From Simkaniaceae bacterium (lineage in GTDB: Bacteria; Chlamydiota; Chlamydiia; Chlamydiales; Simkaniaceae): 59,883 bases of DNA. Where the stretch lies: the NCBI GenBank assembly GCA_028281675.1, contig JANQJL010000014.1, forward strand, positions 1-59,883, read 5' to 3'. Within the stretch, counting starts at the first letter, position 1. Each line of letters begins with the position of its first letter. The notes beneath the pieces were generated by a model, which worked only from the letters and a program-made list of their open reading frames with translations, did no database searches and was not told the DNA's origin. A program made the translations under genes and the position numbers. This document shows, in pieces, positions 10,084-18,792 of the stretch.

Positions 10084-12825
10084 ATGAGTGATGAATTGCC
10101 AAAAGCCTACAACCCTGACCTTGTCGAACAGAAATGGTATGATTTCTGGGAAAGGAAGGGGCTGTTTCATGCCGATCCCCTTTCCGATAAGGAGCCTTAC
10201 TCCATTGTGATGCCCCCACCAAATGTGACAGGGGTTTTGCATATGGGACATGCCCTGGTAAGCACCCTGCAGGATGTCTTGATCCGTTGGAAGCGGATGG
10301 CGGGATACGAGGTCCTTTGGGTCCCTGGTCTTGACCATGCGGGGATCTCTACGCAAACTGTTGTTGAAAAAGATTTGATTGCCAAGCATGGGAAGCGACG
10401 AGCCGATTATGGACGGGAAGAATTTCTTGACTACGTCTGGAAATGGAAGGAAAAATCTGAAGGGCGGATCATTGACCAGTTAAAAAAGGTGGGCTGTTCC
10501 TGCGACTGGATGCGGAAGCGTTTTACCATGGACAAAGATGCTAATTTTGCTGTCCGAACTTTATTTAAAAAGATGTTCGATGAGGGACTGATTTACCGGG
10601 GTGACTACTTGGTGAATTGGGACCCTGTTACGGAAACGGCGCTCGCTGATGATGAGGTTGAATATGAGGAGCGGGAAACAAAGCTCTGGCATTTTAACTA
10701 CCCGTTAGAAGAGGGGGGCGGCCATCTAACGATTGCTACGACAAGACCTGAAACAATGCTTGGTGATGTGGCTGTCGCTGTTTCTCCTAAAGATGAGCGG
10801 TATAAAGCCCTTGTTGGGAAAAATGTGGTTTTACCGATTGCTCAGCGAAAGCTTCCTATTATTGCAGACACTTACGTCGACCCGAAGTTTGGAACGGGAG
10901 TCGTAAAAATCACCCCTGCTCATGATCCGAATGACTGGGAGCTGGGAAAGCGGCACGCATTGCCACTGATTAATATTCTAAATCCTGATGGCACGTTGAA
11001 TGAAAATGGTCTCGAATATGAAGGACTTTCGATGGAGGAGGCGCGGGCACGCGTTGTCAAACGGATGGAGGAGCTCGGCCATTTAGAGAAGATTGAGCCC
11101 TATACCCACCGTGTGGGGGTTTCTTACCGCTCAAAAGCAATCATTGAACCTTTCCTATCGAAACAGTGGTTCATCAAAATGGAACCGTTTAAAGAAAAGC
11201 TCATCGATGCGGTCAAAAAAAATAAAGTGAAGATTATCCCAAAAAATTGGGAAAACACCTATTTTCATTGGATTGAAAACCTCCGCGACTGGTGCATTTC
11301 CAGGCAGCTATGGTGGGGGCATCGTATTCCGATTTGGTACCATGAATCGGGCAGGGTGATCTGCTTTGAAGGGGAAGGAAAGCCTCCCGAAGTTGTGAAA
11401 GACCCAAGTGGATGGACACAGGATCCCGATGTTTTAGATACGTGGTTCTCTTCTTCTTTGTGGCCCTTTAGCTCGCTAGGATGGCCCCATAAAACAAATG
11501 AGCTGAAAAAATTTTATCCCAATTCAGTTTTGCTCACTGGACATGATATCCTCTTTTTCTGGGTCGCTCGGATGATTATGATGGGTGAATATGTGACAGG
11601 CGTTGCCCCCTTTCCAGAAACCTCTCTTCAGGGGCTGATCTTTGGTAAATCTTACTGGAGAGAAAATAAAGATGGAGGGATCACCTATGTCTCCCACAAA
11701 GAGGAAGGAAAAGAGATTCACTCGAAGTGGGAAAAGATGTCGAAGTCGAAAGGGAATGTCATAGACCCGATTGAGATTATCAACACTTATGGCGCTGATG
11801 CAATGCGGATGGCTCTTTCTGCAAGTGCAACACATAGCCCCCAGATCGATCTCGATCGCCGCCGTTTTGAGGAGTTTAAGAACTTTGCAAACAAAGTGTG
11901 GAACGGTTCCCGCTTTGTCTTAATGAATCTAAATATTACCACTGAAGAGTTCATGGAAGGGCTGGGCGAGCTCACCCTTGATGATCAATGGATCCTCTCG
12001 GTCCTTAATCGGACGATCGAGGAGATGGATCAAAATTTAAAGGGGTACCACTTTGACAGGGCTGCTAAGCGGGGTTACACTTTCTTTTGGGATGAGTTTT
12101 GTGCTTACTATGTTGAGATGGCAAAACCAACCCTTTTTGGGAAAGGTGGAGATGTCAAAAGCAAGCAAAAAGTACTCACGGTTCTTCTCCTCGCTGCAAT
12201 TCGACTCATGCACCCGATTGCTCCCTTTATTACAGAAGAGATTTTTCATCTGATCAAAGAGAAATTTCCTGGACTCAAAGAGGCAAATCCCGACCCCTAT
12301 ATTGGAGAAGCAATTCAAGCTCTTCTCTCCCCTGCGTGCAGCGTTGCCCCTTACCCGAAGGTAATCTGTAAAGAGGATATCTCGACAAAGGTAGAGGAGA
12401 CCTTTGCCTATATTCATGAAGTTGTCTATGCAATCCGAAATATCCGCGCTGAAATGGGGCTCCCTCCATCGGCGGCAACAGATGTGATTATCGAAGGGAA
12501 AACTCACGTCGTAGAAAAGCACCAAAGAATTATCTCCTCATTGGTCCGCATCAAAGAGCTCAACTTTAACCCTAAAGATACACCGAGTGGATTTACTTCA
12601 TCTGCAACAGTAAAAGATCTTAAGATTATTATCCCTCTTCCTGAAGAGTTTCAAGAAAAAGAAAAACAGCGCCTTGTTAAAGAGAAAGAAAAGCTCGAAA
12701 AAGAAATCGCAACGTTAAAAAGTCAGTTAAGTAATCCTAACTTTGTTGAAAGGGCTCCTAAAGGAATTGTCGATAAAACGAGGGCAACCCTTGAAGAACG
12801 GGAGAAAAAATTAGCTGAGCTCTGA
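10084..12825 (+). CDS. valS: Valyl-tRNA synthetase
   Basis: Class Ia synthetase that attaches valine to tRNA-Val and edits mischarged threonine. It has 913 residues, in the normal range for ValRS. HIGH appears as HMGH at residues 53-56 in PPPNVTGVLHMGHAL, and KMSKS is at 551-555. The CP1 editing region includes TTRPETMLGD near residue 220, and the anticodon-binding domain is followed by a C-terminal coiled-coil arm rich in Glu and Lys, which is typical for ValRS. The ATG at 10084 lacks a clear Shine-Dalgarno, but the protein begins at the usual point. In chlamydiae valS lies between pknD and the V-ATPase genes, as here. Confidence 0.97.
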   Translation: MSDELPKAYNPDLVEQKWYDFWERKGLFHADPLSDKEPYSIVMPPPNVTGVLHMGHALVSTLQDVLIRWKRMAGYEVLWVPGLDHAGISTQTVVEKDLIAKHGKRRADYGREEFLDYVWKWKEKSEGRIIDQLKKVGCSCDWMRKRFTMDKDANFAVRTLFKKMFDEGLIYRGDYLVNWDPVTETALADDEVEYEERETKLWHFNYPLEEGGGHLTIATTRPETMLGDVAVAVSPKDERYKALVGKNVVLPIAQRKLPIIADTYVDPKFGTGVVKITPAHDPNDWELGKRHALPLINILNPDGTLNENGLEYEGLSMEEARARVVKRMEELGHLEKIEPYTHRVGVSYRSKAIIEPFLSKQWFIKMEPFKEKLIDAVKKNKVKIIPKNWENTYFHWIENLRDWCISRQLWWGHRIPIWYHESGRVICFEGEGKPPEVVKDPSGWTQDPDVLDTWFSSSLWPFSSLGWPHKTNELKKFYPNSVLLTGHDILFFWVARMIMMGEYVTGVAPFPETSLQGLIFGKSYWRENKDGGITYVSHKEEGKEIHSKWEKMSKSKGNVIDPIEIINTYGADAMRMALSASATHSPQIDLDRRRFEEFKNFANKVWNGSRFVLMNLNITTEEFMEGLGELTLDDQWILSVLNRTIEEMDQNLKGYHFDRAAKRGYTFFWDEFCAYYVEMAKPTLFGKGGDVKSKQKVLTVLLLAAIRLMHPIAPFITEEIFHLIKEKFPGLKEANPDPYIGEAIQALLSPACSVAPYPKVICKEDISTKVEETFAYIHEVVYAIRNIRAEMGLPPSAATDVIIEGKTHVVEKHQRIISSLVRIKELNFNPKDTPSGFTSSATVKDLKIIIPLPEEFQEKEKQRLVKEKEKLEKEIATLKSQLSNPNFVERAPKGIVDKTRATLEEREKKLAEL

Positions 12826-12826
12826 G

Positions 12827-14248
12827 TCACCGTTTGATAGAGGGCGGAACTTCACTCTTTTTGGTGCGACGACGTGCACGTTTTCTCTCAAGCTTTTCTT
12901 TCTTCAAAAGATGTCTAAAAAAATGGGTTTCTTTGGAGATAATTCCAGCAAGGGCAAAAAGGGCAATGAGGTTGGGAAAGGCCATGAGTCCATTCATCAT
13001 ATTGGCAAATCCCCAAATCAGGCGGAGCCCTAAAATGGCGCCGGGAAAAACCAAGAAGGTATAGATCACCCGATAAGATTTTGTCGCCTTATAACCAAAG
13101 AGGTATTCGACACACTTTTCCCCATAGTAGGCCCACCCTAGGATCGTCGAATAGGCAAAAGGAATCAGCGCAATGGTGACGATGAGCCCTCCATAAGGGA
13201 TGATATTATCAAAAGCATGAAGAGCCATTGCTGAGCCATCTAGTAACTTTCCATCGGTCCCAACCTCCCCAAGTACTCCTGATACCGCAATGACAAGACC
13301 GGTAATCGTACAAACAATCCCTGTAGTGATAAAGACGCTGCACATCGAAACAAGGGCTTGGCGCCCTGGCGTGTCTGTTTTTGCAGCAGCTGCTGCAATC
13401 GGTGAGCTTCCAAGACCAGCTTCACTAGAAAAGACCCCTCGAGAAACACCGAGTTGAATCGCCATCATCACACTTGCGCCTGCAAATCCACCAACAGCTG
13501 CCTGGCCACTAAATGCTGAACGAAAAATAAGCCCAAAAGCTGCCGGCACCGCTTCAATCTTAAGGGCGATAATGACGAGCCCTCCAATGATATAAAAAAC
13601 AGCCATCGTGGGAACCAAAACTCCTGCAACTTTTCCAATACTTTTTATCCCCCCAATCAGGGCGACTCCAACCACCACCACAAGGGCGATTCCAGACCAA
13701 ACAGGATCGATATGAAGAAGATCAGCAATGGCAAGAGCCACTGAATTTGCCTGAACCATATTTCCGGTTCCAATAGCAGTAATCGCACCTAAAACAGCAA
13801 AAATGGTGGCAAGCCACTTCCATTTCATCCCTTTCTCAATATAATACATGGGACCGCCACACATTTCGCCACCTTCATCGATCACCCGATACTTAATCGC
13901 TAAAATGGCTTCTCCATATTTAGTGGCCATGCCAAAAAGGGCTGCACCCCACATCCAGACTAAAGCTCCCATTCCACCAAGGGCAATCGCAGTGGCCACC
14001 CCTGTAATACTTCCAATACCGATAGTTGCAGCTAAGGAGGTCATAAGTGCTTGAAAGTGGCTAATATCTCCTTGTGCTTCATCATCGTGGCGGCTAAAGG
14101 CTAGCTTATGGGCATAGAATAAATATCGAAATTGAAGCCCCTTCGTTCGAATCGTTAGATAGATCCCAACAAGAATAAGTAAAATGAGGAGGGGAGGGCC
14201 CCAAATGATGTTATTGAGGCGATCAACGATCTGTTCTATTGAATTCAT
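12827..14248 (-). CDS. Sodium:alanine/glycine symporter (AGCS family)
   Basis: Polytopic inner-membrane protein of 473 residues with about ten to eleven hydrophobic segments. The stretch GIGSITGVATAIALGG near residue 75, and GGPMYYIEKG soon after, are hallmarks of the alanine/glycine:cation symporter family (DagA/AlsT). These proteins take up small neutral amino acids with Na+. The C-terminus is a basic cytoplasmic tail. The gene is convergent with valS with one base between stop codons. Na+ coupling is family knowledge; the exact substrate is not visible. Confidence 0.88.
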   Translation of the reverse strand: MNSIEQIVDRLNNIIWGPPLLILLILVGIYLTIRTKGLQFRYLFYAHKLAFSRHDDEAQGDISHFQALMTSLAATIGIGSITGVATAIALGGMGALVWMWGAALFGMATKYGEAILAIKYRVIDEGGEMCGGPMYYIEKGMKWKWLATIFAVLGAITAIGTGNMVQANSVALAIADLLHIDPVWSGIALVVVVGVALIGGIKSIGKVAGVLVPTMAVFYIIGGLVIIALKIEAVPAAFGLIFRSAFSGQAAVGGFAGASVMMAIQLGVSRGVFSSEAGLGSSPIAAAAAKTDTPGRQALVSMCSVFITTGIVCTITGLVIAVSGVLGEVGTDGKLLDGSAMALHAFDNIIPYGGLIVTIALIPFAYSTILGWAYYGEKCVEYLFGYKATKSYRVIYTFLVFPGAILGLRLIWGFANMMNGLMAFPNLIALFALAGIISKETHFFRHLLKKEKLERKRARRRTKKSEVPPSIKR

Positions 14249-14361
14249 GTATGTAAGTTAAATCGATTCAAAAATATATGGAACGCATCATAGATGCTTT
14301 CCCCTTTCTTTTCCACCGCATAGTTCATTTTCTCCATCTCCTCAATAGAGAGCCTAAGAGC
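14245..14361 (-). pseudogene. Fragment of a second glycine-betaine-type binding protein gene
   Basis: Thirty-eight codons on the minus strand, ending in TGA at 14245-14247, encode a close match to the C-terminus of the neighbouring binding protein: both contain MNYAVEK-GESI with only small changes, and the DNA matches closely over some 55 bases. A stop codon lies directly upstream in the same frame and there is no start, so this is the tail of a duplicated copy that has been lost. Confidence 0.7.
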
Positions 14362-14444
14362 TCAATATTCCTCCTATTACACCACTCCCCTCGACGATAA
14401 TCCCTCGGCCAGAAGAGTTTCTTTTTCCTAGAAAATCCATTGGA

Positions 14445-15356
14445 CTATTCATGGATGAAAAATTCATGTCGGCTCAAAAAACTACGAGCTACGTCGTGGA
14501 TGCTTTCCCCATTCTTTTCCACTGCATAATTCATCTCTTGGACCTCTTCCACCGAGAATTTCCCCTTAAGTTTTTTTAATACACCCTCTAATTCTGGGAA
14601 GCTTTTTAATGTCTCTTGGTGAACTATAGGAACAGCATCATAGAAAGGAAGTAGATTTTGATCATCTTCTAGAATGATGAGTCCTCTTGCAAGTCCATCT
14701 GTCGAATATCCATTGATCAATTCAAGCCCCTCTTTCTTAAGGGTTAGATAAAGTAGACTATGATCCATGACCTTAATCCCTTGAAGAGAAACTCCATAAT
14801 CTTTCTCCAAGATTTTCGCCTCATCTCGCCCGTAAAACTCTGCATCAAAGCCTATTCGAAGCTCTGTACGACTTCCTTTTAAATCACTAAGGGTTTTGAT
14901 TCCATATTTATCAGCTGTTTCAGGAGTTACCATTAATGCATAACTATTTTGAAATCCTAGTGGATCCATCCATACGATATTAAACTCTTTCAGGAAGGTT
15001 TCTCTAAGCTCCTCCAAAGCCTCTGTCTGCCCTATTCCCACCACATTTCTCTTTAAAATTGCCGTAAGCGCAGTCCCCGTATATTCTACATAGAGATCAA
15101 TTTCTTTGGCCTTTAGGGCATTGAAATTAATAAACGTTCCATCGAGAGAAAAGTTTCGCTGAACAGGAATTAACAGCTCAGATTCAATAAACTGCGCGAT
15201 AATTTCGGAAAGGATATGCCCTTCTGTATCACTCTTAGCACCAATGACAATAGAAAAGTCTCCTTTTGCCTTACTTAAAAATGAAACCATAACGACGAGA
15301 AAAATCAGGAGAAATCCAAAAAATAGTCCTAAAAGACGGCGGCGAATACTAGTCAT
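14445..15356 (-). CDS. Glycine betaine/choline-type ABC transporter substrate-binding protein
   Basis: OpuAC/OsmF-like solute-binding protein of about 303 residues. Starting at the ATG at 15354-15356 (MTSIRRRLLGLFF) gives an N-terminal hydrophobic anchor or signal segment. The mature part opens with VIGAKSDTEGHILSEI and contains DLYVEYTGTALTAIL, typical of quaternary-amine binding proteins. An upstream ATG at 15413 would overlap the divergent DAHP synthase gene and is less likely. No permease or ATPase gene lies beside it, which is unusual; the partner subunits must be elsewhere or lost. A broken second copy of the 3' end lies just downstream. Confidence 0.82.
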   Translation of the reverse strand: MTSIRRRLLGLFFGFLLIFLVVMVSFLSKAKGDFSIVIGAKSDTEGHILSEIIAQFIESELLIPVQRNFSLDGTFINFNALKAKEIDLYVEYTGTALTAILKRNVVGIGQTEALEELRETFLKEFNIVWMDPLGFQNSYALMVTPETADKYGIKTLSDLKGSRTELRIGFDAEFYGRDEAKILEKDYGVSLQGIKVMDHSLLYLTLKKEGLELINGYSTDGLARGLIILEDDQNLLPFYDAVPIVHQETLKSFPELEGVLKKLKGKFSVEEVQEMNYAVEKNGESIHDVARSFLSRHEFFIHE

Positions 15357-15401
15357 AATAAAAGACAGTATGCTAAGCTCAATCTTTTTTGGATACCTAT
15401 A

Positions 15402-16403
15402 ATGAACTTTCAATCACTACTTCCAACACCTGATGCTTTAGTCAATGAGTACCCCCTTTCCAAAGAGGAGAAAAAAGAGGTTTCCCTCTCCCGTTTAACA
15501 GGGGAACATATCATGCGCGGCGAAGATGACCGCCTTATTATTTTTGCAGGTCCCTGCTCCATTCACGATCCTGAAATTGCCCTTGAATATGGAGCCCGTC
15601 TAAAAAAACTTTCTCAAAAGGTAGAAGAGAGGATTTTTATTGTGATGCGGGTCTTTTTAGAAAAACCCCGGACACAGTTTGGGTGGAAAGGGTTTCTTTA
15701 TGACCCTCTCCTAGATGGAAGTTGTGAAATAGAAAAAGGACTTCATGCTTCTAGGAAACTTCTTCTAAAACTTGTTAAACTTGGAGTACCAATCGCTACA
15801 GAATTTCTCGATCCTGTCCTTCCTCCCTATACTCAAGACCTCGTTACCTGGGGAATAGTGGGAGCACGGACCTCTCCCTCGCAAATCCACAGACAGATGG
15901 CTTCCCATCTTCCGATGCCGATGGGATTTAAAAATGAAACCGATGGGACGATTGATAATGCAATCTGTGGCGCCCTTGCTGCGCGCCACCCTCAAGCCTC
16001 CATTGGAATCAATGGCGAAGGGAGGATCTCTTCGATGAAAACCTCTGGAAACCCTTATACCCATGTTGTCCTTCGTGGGGGCCAAACCTCTTCTAATTAT
16101 GACCATTTATCGATCCACGAAGCGATCCAAAAACAACGCCTCTATGGCCTTAACTCCCGCCTCCTTATCGATTGCGCCCATGGAAATTCGCAAAAAGATC
16201 CAAAAAAACAACAGCTCGCTTTCTGCGATGTTCTTGAGCAAATCGAAGAGGGTAACAACCTCATTATGGGAATGATGCTTGAAAGTCACTTGCAAGGAGG
16301 GAATGCCCTTTCGATTACCGATCCCTGCCTTGACTGGAAAACAACTGAAGAACTCATCCTCTGGGCTTATCAAGCTCTTCCTCTAGCGCAACTCACCCAC
16401 TGA
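15402..16403 (+). CDS. 3-deoxy-7-phosphoheptulonate (DAHP) synthase, class I
   Basis: Catalyses the first step of the shikimate pathway, condensing phosphoenolpyruvate with erythrose 4-phosphate. It has 333 residues, slightly shorter than E. coli AroF/G/H. Family motifs include IIFAGPCSIHDP near residue 45, RVFLEKPRT near residue 85, GARTSPSQIHRQMAS for the phosphate- and metal-site loop, and IDCAHGNSQKDP containing a metal-ligand histidine. It belongs to the AroAI-alpha type. It is divergent from the binding-protein gene and followed 32 bp later by an MFS transporter in the same direction. Which effector inhibits it cannot be read from the sequence. Confidence 0.93.
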   Translation: MNFQSLLPTPDALVNEYPLSKEEKKEVSLSRLTGEHIMRGEDDRLIIFAGPCSIHDPEIALEYGARLKKLSQKVEERIFIVMRVFLEKPRTQFGWKGFLYDPLLDGSCEIEKGLHASRKLLLKLVKLGVPIATEFLDPVLPPYTQDLVTWGIVGARTSPSQIHRQMASHLPMPMGFKNETDGTIDNAICGALAARHPQASIGINGEGRISSMKTSGNPYTHVVLRGGQTSSNYDHLSIHEAIQKQRLYGLNSRLLIDCAHGNSQKDPKKQQLAFCDVLEQIEEGNNLIMGMMLESHLQGGNALSITDPCLDWKTTEELILWAYQALPLAQLTH

Positions 16404-16435
16404 CATTAATTCCCCTTTTCTTTAAAAGGAAAAGT

Positions 16436-17713
16436 ATGAGTGAAAAAGTTCCGATGGTTACGCATCCCCGCCCTATCTATGCATGGATCATTTTGATCCT
16501 AAGTGTCCTATTCAATGCCTATTCCTTTACCATGCAATCAACCCCTGGAATTCATAACCTCATGACCGGACCCCAAGAAAAGGTCATCGATTCTATCTAT
16601 GCTCTCGCAGGATTTTTTTATGCCTTTGCTATCTTCCAGATTCCCGTTGGACTTATCATCGACCGTTTTGGATCGCGGTTTTTTCCAACACTTGGTATTC
16701 TCCTATGCTCTATTGGAGTCATTTATTTTTCGCAAACAACGACAACATCTCAAATGGCTATTGCCCGCTTTATCATGGGAGCAGGTGGAGCTTTTTCTTT
16801 TCTGAATGCTTTAAAACTTATCTCCAATTGGTTTCAGCCCAAACGCTTTGCTTTTCTCGTGGGAATGTTTGTGGCACTGGGGTCTCTTACCATTGTATTT
16901 CTCAAGGCAGTTTTTGAAATGCTTTCGGAAACGATACATTGGCAAGGGGCAATGCTTACCTTTGGAGTTGGAGGGCTTGTTCTAGCTTGCATCTTTTTCT
17001 TTATCGTTAGAGATGCTCCTAAGGAAAATTTTTCTCTTTATCAACCCGTTAAAGATAAAAAAGATTTTTGGAGACAAATCAAGCATGTCTTCAAAAACCC
17101 TCAATCGTGGATTGTTGGAATCACTGTCGGTCTCCTTGTTGGCCCTTTGTTTTCCTTTGAAGCCATCTGGTCTATGTCCTTTCTAAGTGTTGTTTATAAG
17201 GTTCCCCAGAATATTGCCATTCTTTTCAATACTCTCTTTGTGATCGGATATGCTATAGGTTCTATCTATTTTGCTCGCACTTCTACATCACTCGGGAGGC
17301 GGAAAATTTTTATCCCTTGGGGAATTGGTTTTTCCCTTTTGATGGTCCTTGTGATCCTTTACCCTCCATATATGGGAATTCAAATTACAGCGATTAGCTT
17401 CTTTATGCTCGGTTTTGCCGCGGGAAATATCAATCTTGGTTATGTTACCGTTCATGAACAGAACGCCCCCCAGGTCACGGCAACAGCTGTCGCTGTTGTG
17501 AACACTTTTTATGCTCTATTCGCAGCGATCAGCCAATCTCTAATTGCAATTTACCTTCAGACGGGAGCCACCCTGCAACAGACTCACAGCTATACGATTA
17601 AAGAGTATCAACTCTCGCTTATCCGCCTCCCCATCTATATCCTGATAGCCCTTATCTTCTCCTTCTTCATCAAGGAGACCTACTGCAAACAAGTCACGAA
17701 ATATGATGATTAA
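16436..17713 (+). CDS. Major facilitator superfamily transporter
   Basis: 425 residues with about twelve hydrophobic helices split in two halves by a charged loop near residue 210. The loop after the second helix reads GLIIDRFGSRFF, the MFS signature GxxxDRxGxR. Substrate unknown: the overall look resembles the D-galactonate/nitrate-type MFS permeases and not the ATP/ADP or hexose-phosphate carriers. The ATG at 16436 has a good AAAAGGAAAAGT ribosome-binding site. It may be cotranscribed with the DAHP synthase gene. Confidence 0.85.
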   Translation: MSEKVPMVTHPRPIYAWIILILSVLFNAYSFTMQSTPGIHNLMTGPQEKVIDSIYALAGFFYAFAIFQIPVGLIIDRFGSRFFPTLGILLCSIGVIYFSQTTTTSQMAIARFIMGAGGAFSFLNALKLISNWFQPKRFAFLVGMFVALGSLTIVFLKAVFEMLSETIHWQGAMLTFGVGGLVLACIFFFIVRDAPKENFSLYQPVKDKKDFWRQIKHVFKNPQSWIVGITVGLLVGPLFSFEAIWSMSFLSVVYKVPQNIAILFNTLFVIGYAIGSIYFARTSTSLGRRKIFIPWGIGFSLLMVLVILYPPYMGIQITAISFFMLGFAAGNINLGYVTVHEQNAPQVTATAVAVVNTFYALFAAISQSLIAIYLQTGATLQQTHSYTIKEYQLSLIRLPIYILIALIFSFFIKETYCKQVTKYDD

Positions 17714-17718
17714 AGCTT

Positions 17719-18150
17719 TTAATCAATGACAATCAACTCAGTCCAGAGTTGTTGCTTCCACTCTTTAAGAACCACTCCATTCCCCGTCTGGATCTCCGCT
17801 TTATAGGTCAAAAATCCATCCTTTTCTTTATACTCATCTCCCAATAAGGAGTAGGTGATAAGTCCTCTCCGTCTACCTACTGGATAGCAAATTGTCTCTT
17901 GAGTATAATTCTTGTAGAGAACTTCTAAGACAAGGGTCAACTTATCATCGATAAAATCCATTGGAAGGCGCCACTCCATAATCAGTTCCTCCCCTCTCGG
18001 TGGATTTTTCTGCCGCGGATCCGGACTCCTCACATAAGTGCTTGCCAGTTTGCTCTGATCGATAGGCTCCCGCTTCACTGAAAGATAGTACTTCTCACAC
18101 CCACACAGAAGAAAAACAAGAAAAAGAAGGAAAGATTGACTTAGCCTCAT
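17719..18150 (-). CDS. Small unknown lipoprotein
   Basis: About 143 residues from the ATG at 18148-18150 (MRLSQSFLLFLVF), which gives a normal lipoprotein signal ending LLCGC. Cys at about residue 17 would be acylated and the mature protein anchored in the envelope. The rest is beta-rich with no family I recognise. An upstream ATG at 18171 would add seven residues and come within three bases of the divergent Nudix gene. It is convergent with the MFS gene, five bases apart. Confidence 0.75.
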   Translation of the reverse strand: MRLSQSFLLFLVFLLCGCEKYYLSVKREPIDQSKLASTYVRSPDPRQKNPPRGEELIMEWRLPMDFIDDKLTLVLEVLYKNYTQETICYPVGRRRGLITYSLLGDEYKEKDGFLTYKAEIQTGNGVVLKEWKQQLWTELIVID

Positions 18151-18173
18151 GACACCTGTAAAATTCAACACCT

Positions 18174-18686
18174 ATGAATATGAACCATCAAGGAGAAAGT
18201 GTCAACGGGGTCATCTTTTCAAAAGATAGAAAAGAGATCCTTCTGACCAAAAGGAGAGATGTCCCAGTTTGGGTTCTTCCAGGGGGAGGGATCGATGCCA
18301 ACGAGACCCCTGAAGAGGCAGTGCTCCGCGAGATGGAAGAGGAAACGGGTTATCAAGTCTCGATCAAACGGAAAGTTGCGGAGTATACTCCCCTGAATAA
18401 GCTCGCCCGCTTCACACACCTTTTCGAATGTGTCATTACCAATGGCGCTCCGACTCTCACCTCCGAAACCCAGGGGGTCGACTTCTTTCCTCTTAATAAT
18501 CTCCCTCCAACGCCTCCTCCCTATCCCGGTTGGATCGCTGACGCCGCAGCAGATTCCCCTTCTCTTCTCCAAAAGCCCATCTCCAGCGTTACCTATGCAA
18601 ATCTTTTTAAACACCTCCTCCGCCACCCCATTTTGGTATGCCGTTTCCTCCTTGCTCGCTTCGGGCTCCATATCAACGACAAATAA
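18174..18686 (+). CDS. Nudix hydrolase
   Basis: 170 residues with a full Nudix box, G-x5-E-x7-REMEEETGY, running from about residue 39, preceded by WVLPGGG. Such enzymes hydrolyse nucleoside diphosphates linked to another group; the substrate is not evident. The last 43 codons lie in a segment repeated at 21868-21996, just before fumC. In that second copy the reading frame ends in a TAA that overlaps the fumC stop, which suggests it is the original 3' end of this gene, and that the present 3' end is a duplicate created when the neighbouring 1009-residue gene arrived. Confidence 0.9.
   Translation: MNMNHQGESVNGVIFSKDRKEILLTKRRDVPVWVLPGGGIDANETPEEAVLREMEEETGYQVSIKRKVAEYTPLNKLARFTHLFECVITNGAPTLTSETQGVDFFPLNNLPPTPPPYPGWIADAAADSPSLLQKPISSVTYANLFKHLLRHPILVCRFLLARFGLHINDK
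18558..18686 (+). repeat. Direct repeat, left copy (Nudix 3' end)
   Basis: About 129 bp almost identical to 21868-21996 at an offset of 3310 bases, with only a handful of substitutions. It encodes the C-terminus of the Nudix hydrolase. The two copies bracket the 1009-residue gene. Confidence 0.9.
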
Positions 18687-18731
18687 ATTTGAGCGCGCGC
18701 ATTTTTAGGTGGAATTTTATTAAGATCATAT

Positions 18732-18737
18732 TATAAT
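18732..18737 (+). promoter_or_regulatory. -10 box for the 1009-residue gene
   Basis: A perfect TATAAT lies 55 bases before the start codon at 18793, just downstream of the left direct repeat. The -35 region is not consensus. This suggests that the inserted gene brought or formed its own promoter. Confidence 0.4.
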
Positions 18738-18792
18738 GCTCCCTCATAAAGTACAGCATGCAGACATTGCAAAAGATGCAAAGGAATAAGTT

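Noticed and set aside
9736-10389. 217-codon minus-strand frame across the gap and the valS 5' end
   Set aside because: About half of it is antisense to well-conserved valS codons, and it has no ribosome-binding site. Only the part in the gap could be a relic.
15357-15413. Longer start for the binding-protein gene (ATG at 15413)
   Set aside because: It would overlap the divergent DAHP synthase gene and put a charged 19-residue segment before the hydrophobic anchor.
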